Source: Daucus carota subsp. sativus
Taxonomy: Eukaryota > Streptophyta > Magnoliopsida > Apiales > Apiaceae
NCBI RefSeq assembly: GCF_001625215.2
Contig: NC_030384.2
Span: 42,256,390 to 42,320,389 of the forward strand
Length of the DNA: 64,000 nucleotides
Direction of reading: 5' to 3'
Part shown: positions 49,358 to 59,379 of the stretch, in pieces
How positions within the stretch are numbered: position 1 is the stretch's first letter
How the letters are laid out: each line of letters opens with the position of its first letter
Program-made: the position numbers and the translations under genes
Notes under the pieces: generated by a model
What the model saw: only the letters and a program-made list of their open reading frames with translations
What the model was told of the DNA's origin: nothing
Databases searched by the model: none

Positions 49358-49604
49358 GGGGCCGTTTGGGTGAGATTAAAATAAGTGCTTATTGCTTAAA
49401 ATAAATAAGTGGAGTAGAAGTTAGAAGCAAGATAAGACTTATAAGTAATTAAAGTGTTTGGAAAATAAGTAGAAGTCCTGAAACAAAAGTTAGCATTCCT
49501 AACTTTTTTTTAAGTGCTTTTTGATTTCTTACACAAACGGTACGAAATAAGTGCTTCTAACTTATAAGTCGAGAAGTTCGGCTTAAAAGGGGGGCCAAAC
49601 ACCC
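49358..49604. mobile_element. MITE, GGGGCCGTTTGG family
   Basis: Left end GGGGCCGTTTGGGTGAG, right end near GGGGGGCCAAACACCC. The interior has AAATAAGTGCTT, TTATAAGT and AGTAGAAGTTAGAAGCAAG, matching the 8707 family in the opposite orientation. Confidence 0.75.
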
Positions 49605-51239
49605 ACTATGTAATGGTGATGAGTCTGATGACCTCTTGTGAATTTATATAGACGAGTTCACACACTTTGACTATTATTATTTTTTTTGTCATAAAACGGT
49701 TATATTATACCAAGAAAGAAAGTTACAAATCCGGATGGACAGAGTTTACTTCGTTCAATAAGGTATATTATCTAACTGAAAGTATGTAAATACTCCGGAA
49801 GCTTAGATAACATAGCCTTTCAAGTCAGAAGAGATAACCCACAAAAAGGACCTCGTTAAAACTCCTCAAGAGCAAAACCTGTGGGAAAAAACTCAATGGA
49901 GAAAAACACTATCATTTTAGTTGCCAGAAGTGGTATCAACTTTTCTTATATAGGTTTCTAAAATAACAAACATAGAATAATGATAATAATTAATTTTTAG
50001 TTATGTATAAACCCGAATTTACGAGTCAACTAATTAGTATACACACATTTGATGGGAATAATGGAATAAAAAGGCTGGAATTGAAGTAGTTGAAAGAGTG
50101 AAGAAGTGTGAATGCTACGGGACGGAGCCTGGTAGCGTACGTGTGTGAGGAACCTCATGTTCCGCCGCATAGAATTATCATGAGCTTTTAAAGCTCGGAT
50201 AACTTAAAGAATATTACAAAAAAGAAATTATAAAATACAAATGACAATAATTATGACCGAAAGTGGGAGCTAGCTAGATTGTTAGCCTGAGAAAGAAACT
50301 AAGAAGGAGACGACAGTACAGATAGAGCTGCACTATAACGTACTTTACGCGATATACTTAACTCCAACCATATTCTTTCACTTCCGTAAGGAATATTATT
50401 ATTACCTCGTATTTTATTACTCTAGTTTAACATTTATTCTAATAAATAATATGTCAACGGCCACTTGACCAACTCCGTTTTTCCTAACCGAAAGCTTTCT
50501 ATATATTTTAATACGTAGTACATTGGCCTAGCTTTATTTTCTTTAACAATTCGATACTCAGCGTAGTTCTCAGTATTCAAACATCCTTACTAATTCGAAA
50601 AATTGTTAATATATTAATATTTATTAAATAATAATTCATTTATTTTTGTGGCTTACCAAATTTCAGGATGAACCTATAATCTTGGATGATAAGCCCAAGA
50701 GTGATGAGTTACATGGCAATATGGCATAGCTTTATGACCCTGCTTTTAATATTAACGAAGAAATGTGCGCATAATTTTACTTCGTTCGGGAGAAAAAAGA
50801 ATTGTTTATAATTTTTACACTTGAAAATATGTGAATTATTAATACTTTGACGGGACGTTTGATTTATGCATGATAAAAGAAATGAGGTTTAGAAAGATAA
50901 ATAAGTAGGAAAAATGACTCCAAATTAATTGTTTTTAAGTTCAAATTACTGAGAAGATTGAATAACAAAATTGTTAGTAATTTAGGAGAATGAAACATAA
51001 ACATTTAGGAAGAGATGATGAATGAGATTGAAGAGCTATTTCAGAACTTGAAAATGAAAGAATGCAAACGGAATGGTAAATTTATTGTTAAAAAGGCTAT
51101 AAGAAAGTGAATACATTTAATTGATCAATTTCTTATTTTTCAGAGGTGATTTAACTGTATACTTCATATCAACATTTTACTTAGCATATCCGCTATATCA
51201 ACCAACTGATAAACACACTTTGCACAGAGATGGATTTTG
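49605..51239. other. Intergenic region with a possible TE fragment
   Basis: No gene recognised. The stretch 49840-49920, with CCTCGTTAAAACTCCTCAAG and TGTGGGAAAAAACTC, looks like a repeat fragment seen in many plant genomes, but its source is not identified from the sequence. Confidence 0.35.
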
Positions 51240-51474
51240 ATCCTTCCGTCCTACCAGGTTCTTTACGTTACTTTTTGACACGTATTTTCAAACTCTTATA
51301 AAGTATACTTACATTACATATTTTTTTTTAAAAAAATTCTGAAAAAAATTTGAAGTTTAAACTATTATTCAAAAAAAGAAAAAAAAATTAAAAATACATT
51401 ATAAAACCATATTTTACGAGAGTCTCAAAATGCGTGCAAATAGTGTACATAAACTTCCTAGTGGGACGGAGTAA
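51240..51474. mobile_element. Stowaway-like MITE, same family as the one at 560
   Basis: Left end ATCCTTCCGTCCTACCAGG and right end GTGGGACGGAGTA. Interior words GACACGTATTTTCAAACTCT, TTATAAAACCATATTTTACG and AGTCTCAAAATGCGTG link it to the elements at 560-822 and 19126-19357. The core is a T-run/A-run inverted repeat. Confidence 0.75.
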
Positions 51475-51536
51475 GTAGTAATGTAGTATGTACATGGACC
51501 TTATAATTTAGATAATTTATTAATTCGGTTTTTCTA

Positions 51537-51705
51537 TGGTGTGCCCAAGGGCACACACTAAGCACTAATTTTTTTGAGTTTGGTGCATTCTTATTGGTCA
51601 TGTAATCATAAATATGGATGACCCCCTTGCATTTACACCAACTTCACCAATCAAAATCCACTAAATTCATCAAATTTAGTGCTTAATGTGTACCCTTGAG
51701 ATCGC
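51537..51705. mobile_element. Short MITE with CAAGGG...AAGCACTAA termini
   Basis: Left end CCCAAGGGCACACACTAAGCACTAA-like sequence pairs with right end TTAGTGCTTAATGTGTACCCTTGAG, an imperfect inverted repeat of about 25 bp around a 120-bp AT-rich centre. No coding capacity. Confidence 0.7.
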
Positions 51706-52235
51706 TGATGCTGGCATTATTAAATTGTTGCAGCGAGTAAATTAGATGTTGCGTCTCCATCAGTATCGGTCATATTCCCTCTTAATTAATAAAGGAAATC
51801 GAAATTAGAGGACGCTGCAAATGATTGGAAATGATTAGCATAATAGTCTTCACCAAATTTATGGAACTGATTTTCACTTTGCTAGTTCGGGAGCCGAATA
51901 AAAAATTACAAGAATGGGACAGTAAGCACCAATTACAAATATGGAAAATGAAATAGAAACCAAACCAAACAAATATTCGACTCTAACTACTGTTGTTTTC
52001 TCAGTGTGAAAGACTAAAATTATCTGGAAATGTATATAAATTGAGAATTAGGCATGTTACAAAAGGACGGATTACCGGGGAAATTTTGTCCATATCCCCG
52101 ACTCGTATTTTTGCTTTTTTTAGTTTACAATGCACATGGGAGGTAGATGCAAGAAACTCAAATAATCATTCACCAACCTTATACCTGTCATTTTCTGTTG
52201 GATTTGGGTCGTCAACGAGTTTAAGCCGGATGCTA

Positions 52236-52340
<105 letters not shown>

Positions 52341-52956
52341 ATTTGATAATTTGATATCAAAATAAAAGTTAAATTATAGTTTCAAATTTAAATATTTATG
52401 TAACAGTATAATAATTAATAAATGTTTGATTATTTCATCTCAATTGATGTGAATTATGTTTCTCCCGCATTTGATAACAAATATAATAGCAGAATCAAGT
52501 ATATTATGGTATTGCACTTTTAGTCCAGAGAAATGAACTTCTTATAGCATTAAACTACTAGGAGGTTTCTTTGATTTGTTTTTGTATCTTTTTTAATATA
52601 CACACAAATTTCTACAGCAATGTTTTGGATTACAGAGATCAGAAACATGCATGTATAATAAAATTTTACGACTAATACTGAGATTATGGCGACCAAATGT
52701 TCTTACGCTACGACATCTTTGAGATACAGTAGCTGTGCTGCATATGTCATTAAAATCCCGCACAAGACATACTACTTTTACATACTACTTTTCAGCCACC
52801 AAATCGATATGGGTAGTCGAGCATATATGCATTTTACCAGCACAGGATTTGAATGGGTGTGACTCCTCATCACAGTGCCATACTTAAAATAAGCTGGACA
52901 CTGCCTAAAAAACGTGCATTTAATTCATACGATCTTACCCACCATATATACCCTAA

Positions 52957-53285
52957 GGTTGTGTTCACTTGGAATGAATGGAATGGAGGGAGAATGGAAT
53001 GAATTTTGTACTCTAAAATGGTGTTCATCAAACAAAATGTATATAATTTTCATTCCTTCAATCATTCCAACCTTACTATTTTAACTATAACTCTAACCCA
53101 CATGTTTTAGAAAGAATGCTCATTCCATTTGAACATCATGTTTCTTCACAATCTTTCTCACAAATAAATTAACTACATTCATATTTTGTCATCATTATCT
53201 CATATTTTCTTCTTTCTTCTTAAAACTCCTATATAATTTTTCATTCCATTCTCCCCTCATTCCATTCCATGAAGTGAACACAGCC
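52957..53285. mobile_element. Tourist-like MITE, GGTTGTGTTCACTT termini
   Basis: Left end GGTTGTGTTCACTTGG, right end GAAGTGAACACAGCC, flanked by TAA on both sides (52954-52956 and 53286-53288). Internal GGAATGGA/TCCATTCC words match the element in ATP sulfurylase intron 1. Confidence 0.87.
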
Positions 53286-53825
53286 TAAATTCATCTAGGC
53301 TAGGCTCCTTGTTGCCTTGGATTTCTTAGTCCCTTTTTGGTTTTTAGTTATTTTCTCGTTTGAGAATTTGAAATCCAGTGCAGGGCTCCATGTTTATTTA
53401 AGACTAAAATGCATGTTGTGTACCTGTGGTATGGAAAATGTGCACTTTGTGTACCAATGGTTTGAAAACTAGCAGAAAACATGATGTGGTTTGCAAAAAA
53501 GTGCAAAGTGTGTACTACCGTTAAATGGCTACTAACACCGTCGGGGGTATACTCGTCTTTTCAGCAGAGGGGTGTATAGGGTACGAATCAAAGACTCCAT
53601 GTCCTGCGAGTTTATATTTGTTTATGTTATTTATATGCAACATATATCAAGTGTCCAGATATTTATTCAATTAATATGTCATATTAAATTTTATTACAAT
53701 ACTCGGGTATATATATGGGACAAATATATTCTACCTTCCAGATTTACAGGACTAGATAAATAATATCGAGCAACATGCTAACAAAAATACATAATCTTTT
53801 TTAGATTTTCTAACTAAGATAACCG

Positions 53826-53842
53826 CCCGTGCATTGCACGGG
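53826..53842 (+). mobile_element. Possible Helitron 3' terminus (hairpin)
   Basis: CCCGTGCATTGCACGGG is a perfect 7-bp stem with a 3-base loop, followed after nine bases by TTAGT. Plant Helitrons end with such a GC hairpin then CTRR; here the last motif is TTAG, one base off. No 5' end was located. Confidence 0.4.
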
Positions 53843-54521
53843 TTATAAATTAGTAATTAAAAATTGAAAAACAATAAAACTCTACCATCTAAATAATTGT
53901 TAATTCATGTCCATAAACACATATTAGAAAATCTGAATACTTTATAGTTCCTTTTTGCGCAAAAATTTTATGACGCAAAGCATTCCCAAAATTAAAAAAC
54001 TACACCAAATTGGAGTAGTATTTCTCTAAGTAAATTAAAGATAACCAAAAACCTATGAGAAGCCCAACACACAGACTGCGTATTGTCAATACAACATGCA
54101 CCCAAAGTTTAATCAACTAAAGTGACAACTTCTTATTGGACTCCTTTTGAAAGAGAATTCACTAAACAAAATTGGGCCTGTTCCTTGTGTGCTTAAAAGA
54201 GTGACATTTACCGGAGTATTCGGGGTGAGTTTGGTTCACAGATGGGTCAAGTATAATATAGCATATATTTGCTTTAAGAAATTTAATTATAAATTTGAAT
54301 TAATGAAAACTAATATTATAATAATTATTATAATATACTTTGTATAATTGATATTAAATATTTATATTTAATATTTAAAATATAAAAAAATATGAGAAAT
54401 AAAATTCAACGCTTGAGAGTTTTGAGTCATGAGTTTCAAAATCTATTTTATTCCACCAAAAATCATATATGAATCTAAAATGAACCAAAACACTCCCAAC
54501 TAACCCCTTTTAAGAGACCTC

Positions 54522-54770
54522 CTAAACCTGGTTGTTGGTTATTTTGAATGATGGGTGTGACAAAATGGGGCACAAACCCCTTTCAATATCTTTCAAAAGT
54601 CTGTGGCCTGAAGATATCGTAATGCATCTAGAATATTGCTTAACTACCTCATACCCAGTTTTATGCAGTAAACGGGTCTTTAAGAAAACGAGCATACCAG
54701 AACACATCAGAGCATCTTCGTGTTGTTTAATGGCGAGACAGATAGGATCATGAACAAACTCAAAGCTCAA
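54522..54770 (-). other. Unrecognised open reading frame, 82 codons
   Basis: An open frame from ATG to stop with a mixed, protein-like composition (for example HEDALMCSGMLVFLKTRLLHK). The opposite strand is also open over most of it. No domain or splice context could be recognised. It could be a fragment of a pseudogene or chance. It lies just outside the segment that is duplicated inside the mL53 intron. Confidence 0.2.
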
Positions 54771-55049
54771 CTAACGATGAATGTACAGAATTTCTGTCTT
54801 CAAGAATACTCGCACAAAAGATACATTCTTTCTCTTGTTTTCATGTCAAGAAGTTAAAAAAGAGGCTTACTGATCCTAGGTAGACGTAGCAATATTACCA
54901 GAGCTGCAGCCAATATGTAGGATATGGCCATCTAGCTCTGCTGTTACCCACAAAATAGATTCCTAGTAGAACATACATACAGGGATTAGTACTCCGCACA
55001 TAGTCTTCTACAATTAACCACAACCATTCCTTCAGTTTGCCAAAATCTA

Positions 55050-55154
55050 ATGTTGTGTTTGGTTGAGATGAATGAAATCGGAGGTAATTGAATGAGATCT
55101 GAAGGCAAATGTTTGAAATTTCCGTTCATTTCATTCTCTCCAACCAAACACAAT
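55050..55154. mobile_element. Short MITE with TTGTGTTTGGTTGAGA termini
   Basis: Left end GTTGTGTTTGGTTGAGA and right end TCTCCAACCAAACACAA bracket about 70 bp rich in ATGAAATC/ATTTCATT inverted words. It is one of several MITEs in this cluster. Confidence 0.7.
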
Positions 55155-55330
55155 ATAAGCAAACGAGACCATATCTATCAGCACAAGTACACAGCTCTTT
55201 ACATTATTTTATTTTTTTAAAGCCTTTTAGGGTTTCTGATCATCAGTCTCAGAATTCTTCTTAAAGGTGCAAACAAAGCGTACCTTATAAATTCTATGGG
55301 ATCTAGTGCACTAAATTCATAAGAGTATAA

Positions 55331-56136
55331 GAGCATCTCCAAGGGACTAAAACCATTAGCTAAATTATCTACATGAAATCTAGTTGGTATCTAGTTGGCA
55401 TCCAGTGATACTATTTAGATATTATGTAAAAAGTTAAGTACTCCAACCATTACCTCTTAGCAAAAAAATACAGATAACTAAAATTGGGGTAGCTACATTT
55501 ATAAAACCACTAAGTCGTTTGGTTCAGCTGATTCTAGTATCAGGTATGGGTTTTGTTCATTCCAAACCCATACCTGGTGTTTGGTTGTCTATTTATATAA
55601 TCTGATACCCATACCTCAAACCCAACTGGAATCAGATTTGATACCTAGGGGGGAGGTGGGTATGAGAGACAGGTATGAGGTATCAAATGAAAATTTTATT
55701 AATAATTTTTATTTATAAAGTTAAATACCATCTCAAAACACATAAATTAAATATGATATTTTTTAATTTGAATATACTTATTTTTATTTACTATTAATTA
55801 GTAATATTAGTAATTATTAATTATTTATTTTCATTCCAGTACATAAATTATTTATTTTCATTCCAGTACTAAACCAAACACAAGATATCAAGAATGATTC
55901 CTCAACCCCATACCAGCTTAACCCGATTCCTGATTCCAAACCCATACCGTCTCGTGAACCAAACGACCCCTAAAGCTATTATGTATAATTTTAGATAATA
56001 TAATTATACATAACACCATTGGAGTGAATCTAGGGCCTCTTAACTATAATTTTAGATGATTATCCATATATCATATTATAGCTAATATATATCATATTAT
56101 AGCTAATAGATATGCATAACAGCCTTGGAGTTGCTC
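55331..56136. mobile_element. Tourist-like MITE (outer) carrying a nested element
   Basis: Left end GAGCATCTCCAAGGGACT, right end AGCCTTGGAGTTGCTC, flanked by TAA on both sides (55328-55330 and 56137-56139). The 3-bp TAA/TTA target and GAGCATCTCCAA terminus fit PIF/Harbinger-Tourist elements. A second element at 55514-55970 is inserted in it. The paralogous segment near 61394-61426 lacks the insertion. Confidence 0.88.
55514..55970. mobile_element. MITE nested inside the outer Tourist element
   Basis: Left end GTCGTTTGGTTCA and right end TGAACCAAACGACCCC, flanked by TAA on both sides (55511-55513 and 55971-55973). The interior contains inverted copies of GGTATGGGTTT-type words at both ends. 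About 457 bp, no coding frame. Confidence 0.85.
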
Positions 56137-56335
56137 TAACAAGACCAAAGTTGGTTGAAGATGCAAGGGAGACAACAAAGGTCAAAGAAGCACAAGTTTT
56201 GCCACATATCAGAGGAGCATTACAAAATTGCCAATATATTACGGACCAGAATGATTATGCCATAGCCTAAAGAACAGGGGCAAGTACAGAAACAAAAAGA
56301 AACAAGGCTGATAACTAAAATCCTGACTTGCTCTA

Positions 56336-57226
56336 AGAGAATGTGTTGCTTAGACTAAAAACAAGAAAAAAAAAAAGAGGAGATTAACAAGGAGAGTGTG
56401 ATATCCGCTGCAAAATCTAATATGCTATTTAGTTGTAAGCATAAAAGCATAAAATAGTTGGTGTCTTGGTGATAATACAAAAGGATAAAGACCTATGGGT
56501 CCATAATCATTCCTAGTAAATTTCCAGTACACAGCAGTTAGTGAACAATATATTCCTTTGTAGTTCAATATCTACCAATGTAACTTATGACGTAAAAATG
56601 CCTTCTATTATCTACGTAGATTCATACTAGTCACTGACACAAAGGTAATGAAGATGGATAATCACTAATTTCTTTGAGTTGCAAGAGCGTGAGATTTCTG
56701 ATGATGGTAAATGGTAATATTAATTATCTGCGATAATAATAATCTTATGAATATGAAATAGCAACAGCAACTGCAAGTAAAACATGGCAGAAGTATAAAC
56801 AATTAACAGCTGCCTAAAATAGAATATATATAAGGCTTTGCAAGTTTGTACCTAAAGAATAGATTCAAAATAATACTAAAATGCATTTCAACAAATTACA
56901 GTGAAGAAGAAAATTATCTAGATGATGACTTGTGTCAACTCCAAACAATGAATTGTTTCACTAAAGAAATTTTTCAATATATAATATTCTCAGTTTCTAT
57001 ATAGATAACAGAATAATTAATACTAATGTAGCACCTTCTAGTTTGCATTGGTCTTCCTCATCACTTCTTGTCTGCACTTATGATGTGACAAAGCAAATGC
57101 AATACATTTATTGCGAACTGAAAAAGAAATCCCTTGATGATCTTAAGTTATAAGCTCAAATATATTGTGTCAAGAATTGGAACATGTAATACTATTTTAA
57201 CCACCTTGCCGAATATGATCTTTGTA
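56336..57226. other. Downstream flank of the methyltransferase gene
   Basis: Non-coding. It should include the 3' UTR of the minus-strand methyltransferase. No other gene is visible. Confidence 0.4.
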
Positions 57227-58480
57227 TCATAGTCTTACAGGTTTCTGAAGGACTGCCGATAGATAGACCTCTGAGTTCCCTCCTCCATTTATCCTTTCGC
57301 CCACCACCCATTTTAACTTTTTATATCCAAATTGTTCAATCAGTCGGGTTAGAACCTTTCTCTTATCATCATTTGTGCACAGAAAATTGTCCAACCAAAA
57401 TAATCCACCAGCCCTCAAAATCCTATCAATATCAAACATTAAAAACTCCAATTTCTCTGGTCGACCTCCAATATCCAATCCATTTGCAACATGAACCAGA
57501 TCAAATGCACCATCATAGAAAGGAAACCTATGATTTAAGCTAAGGTACACCGGAAAAAGACCTCTGGCAGCAATAAACTCATTAAATGGCGCATCTACAT
57601 TTAAAGTAGCGGTAACTATAGTCACATTCTTTTCCGCCATTCTAGCAGCAAAAGTTCCAGACCCACCACCAATGTCCAATCCAGTTCTTGTTCCTCCACT
57701 TCCTAAAGCCAGTACATCCTCAATCAAGAAATCATTTTTACCCCTACCTTTTACAAACCTTTCTTTTTCATACCCATTTACCAGATCAAAACATCCAGAA
57801 CAATCTCTATTTAGTTTCTTACTATTTAAACATGCTAAATTCTTACATCCAAGACCACTCCAACTATAAATCTTCTCACTAACATTTTTCCAAAGTGAAT
57901 TAGGATAAGGAAGTAAACCAACCTTAGGAATAGATTTGGCAAAGCATCTCCTTCTAGGCAATGGCTCACATCCTGCAAGAATCAGCCTCTGGCCAAGACT
58001 CCAATCATCTGGGCAAGGCCCATTAACCTTATACTTCATATACTGGGCCAGCAAATCCAAAGATCTCTCACAAGAATGGCCCACAGATGCAACCATTTCA
58101 GTAATCCCAGTTCTTGAATCTTTGCCTAAAGGAAGCTGATGGTGCTGCAGAAAGTTCTTGAGCTCAATTGGGATGTTGGGCTTCGAAAGATCAATACTTT
58201 CATAACCAAGAAGCTCTTTCTCCATCTGGGTAAGCTTCTTTTGAGAAGAATCAATCTCTCTGAGGATCAAAGAGACTTGCTCAGAGATGAGAGAGATGTT
58301 CTTGTGATGATGAAGAGAGAAATGTGTGTGATCTCTTGGTGATGATGTAAATGCATAAAGAGCAAACAGATTGGTTGTGATAACAGAGAATAACATCAGA
58401 AGATTAACAGCTGAAGAACAGAAAGTAGCTCTCTTGAATCTTGCAGTGCCATCACCAATTTTCAATGAAACTGAACCCAT
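57227..58480 (-). CDS. Membrane-anchored SAM-dependent methyltransferase family protein
   Basis: An intronless 417-residue frame. Residues 24-46 are a hydrophobic segment after a basic start, predicting a type II membrane protein, probably Golgi. A stem/coiled region follows (to about residue 130), then a Cys-rich region (CPDDW, CEPLPRRRCF, GCKNLACLNSKK). The methyltransferase domain comes last: motif I DIGGGSGTFAARM (269-281), then FDLVHV, GGRPEKLEFLMFDIDRILRAGGLFWLDNF and a C-terminal EVYLSAVLQKP. This order matches the plant family that includes Arabidopsis At5g40830 (INCREASED CAMBIAL ACTIVITY) and relatives, recalled from memory. The substrate is not established from sequence; a wall polysaccharide has been suggested for relatives. 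The only gene feature upstream is a GA-rich leader. Confidence 0.93.
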   Translation of the reverse strand: MGSVSLKIGDGTARFKRATFCSSAVNLLMLFSVITTNLFALYAFTSSPRDHTHFSLHHHKNISLISEQVSLILREIDSSQKKLTQMEKELLGYESIDLSKPNIPIELKNFLQHHQLPLGKDSRTGITEMVASVGHSCERSLDLLAQYMKYKVNGPCPDDWSLGQRLILAGCEPLPRRRCFAKSIPKVGLLPYPNSLWKNVSEKIYSWSGLGCKNLACLNSKKLNRDCSGCFDLVNGYEKERFVKGRGKNDFLIEDVLALGSGGTRTGLDIGGGSGTFAARMAEKNVTIVTATLNVDAPFNEFIAARGLFPVYLSLNHRFPFYDGAFDLVHVANGLDIGGRPEKLEFLMFDIDRILRAGGLFWLDNFLCTNDDKRKVLTRLIEQFGYKKLKWVVGERINGGGNSEVYLSAVLQKPVRL

Positions 58481-59379
58481 CTGTGTATCTAATCTAAATC
58501 TCTCTCTATATATGATCTTGTTCTAGAGAGAGAAAGAAGATAGAGTGAAGTTGAGAGAGTGTAAGAAGATTGAGATTTGTGGAGTGTGAGTTGCAAGTGG
58601 AAGAGAAAGTCTTAGAAAAATTGACCGTGATGCATTAGCTCTTAAGTAAAGTCTAACTGTAATTAGGACAGTGATTCATTAGTTGAAAGAGTGTCGGTTT
58701 GAATCATATGTGGAGATTAAAGCATGTGAGCCGTACACGTGGACTCAGTAAATTTAAAGGGGTCCACAGCCATCGAGTCAAATTAAATATACGTGTTGTA
58801 TAGAGTAGAATCTTGTGACTTGTGTACTATCAAAACAGTTAAGTTTAACGCCCGTGACAATACTTAAGAGTAGTTAATTCTTGTGTACTTCATTATTTGA
58901 TGAAGAATATTTATTATTACATCTCAATTCTCAACTAGTAGAAGACAAAGCTTACTAGTAAAACCAAATATGTAAGAATAATGTTAGATGAACTCATTTC
59001 AAACCCTGTCTTGTATTGAAACATATATACATGCTTATCCAGATGATCAAATCTGGGTTATGTGTTAATATTCTTGTTTCATTAAGATTTGAAAGGAAGA
59101 GGAATTCCCAGTATTATGAAGATTGACTTGTGAAACAAAATATGTGAGAAGTCAGCTCACATTTCTAGAGTCATCTGTGGATTTCAAATTAGCATGAGAA
59201 CTGGTAACATAAGATTATTGTTGCCAAAATCTAAAATGAATCCATTTGAACTTAAAAACATCTCAAATTGGTCACAAACTGGCCATACATCTGATAAAAT
59301 GTGGACTTTTCAGGCTTCCGCATTGTGGAAGTCGGCACACTGCTGCTAATACTACAGAATGCTGTTTCAACTGCCATGC
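58481..59379. other. Intergenic region, methyltransferase promoter and mL53 3' flank
   Basis: About 0.9 kb between two same-strand genes. The first 80 bases upstream of the methyltransferase ATG are rich in GAGAGA/TCTCTC on the plus strand and include TATATATG near 58506. No further gene is visible. Confidence 0.45.

Larger units (their letters stand above)
54885..56335. repeat. Copy A of a diverged segmental duplication
   Basis: Outside the inserted MITE, this segment aligns in order and orientation with 60815-61590. Shared words include ACAAAATAGATT(C/T)CTAGTAGA, ACCTTA...GGGATCTA and AAAGTTGGTT, then ACCAGAAT, CTA(A/C)AGAACAGGG and AAGTACAGAAAC. The two copies are clearly diverged. Confidence 0.75.
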
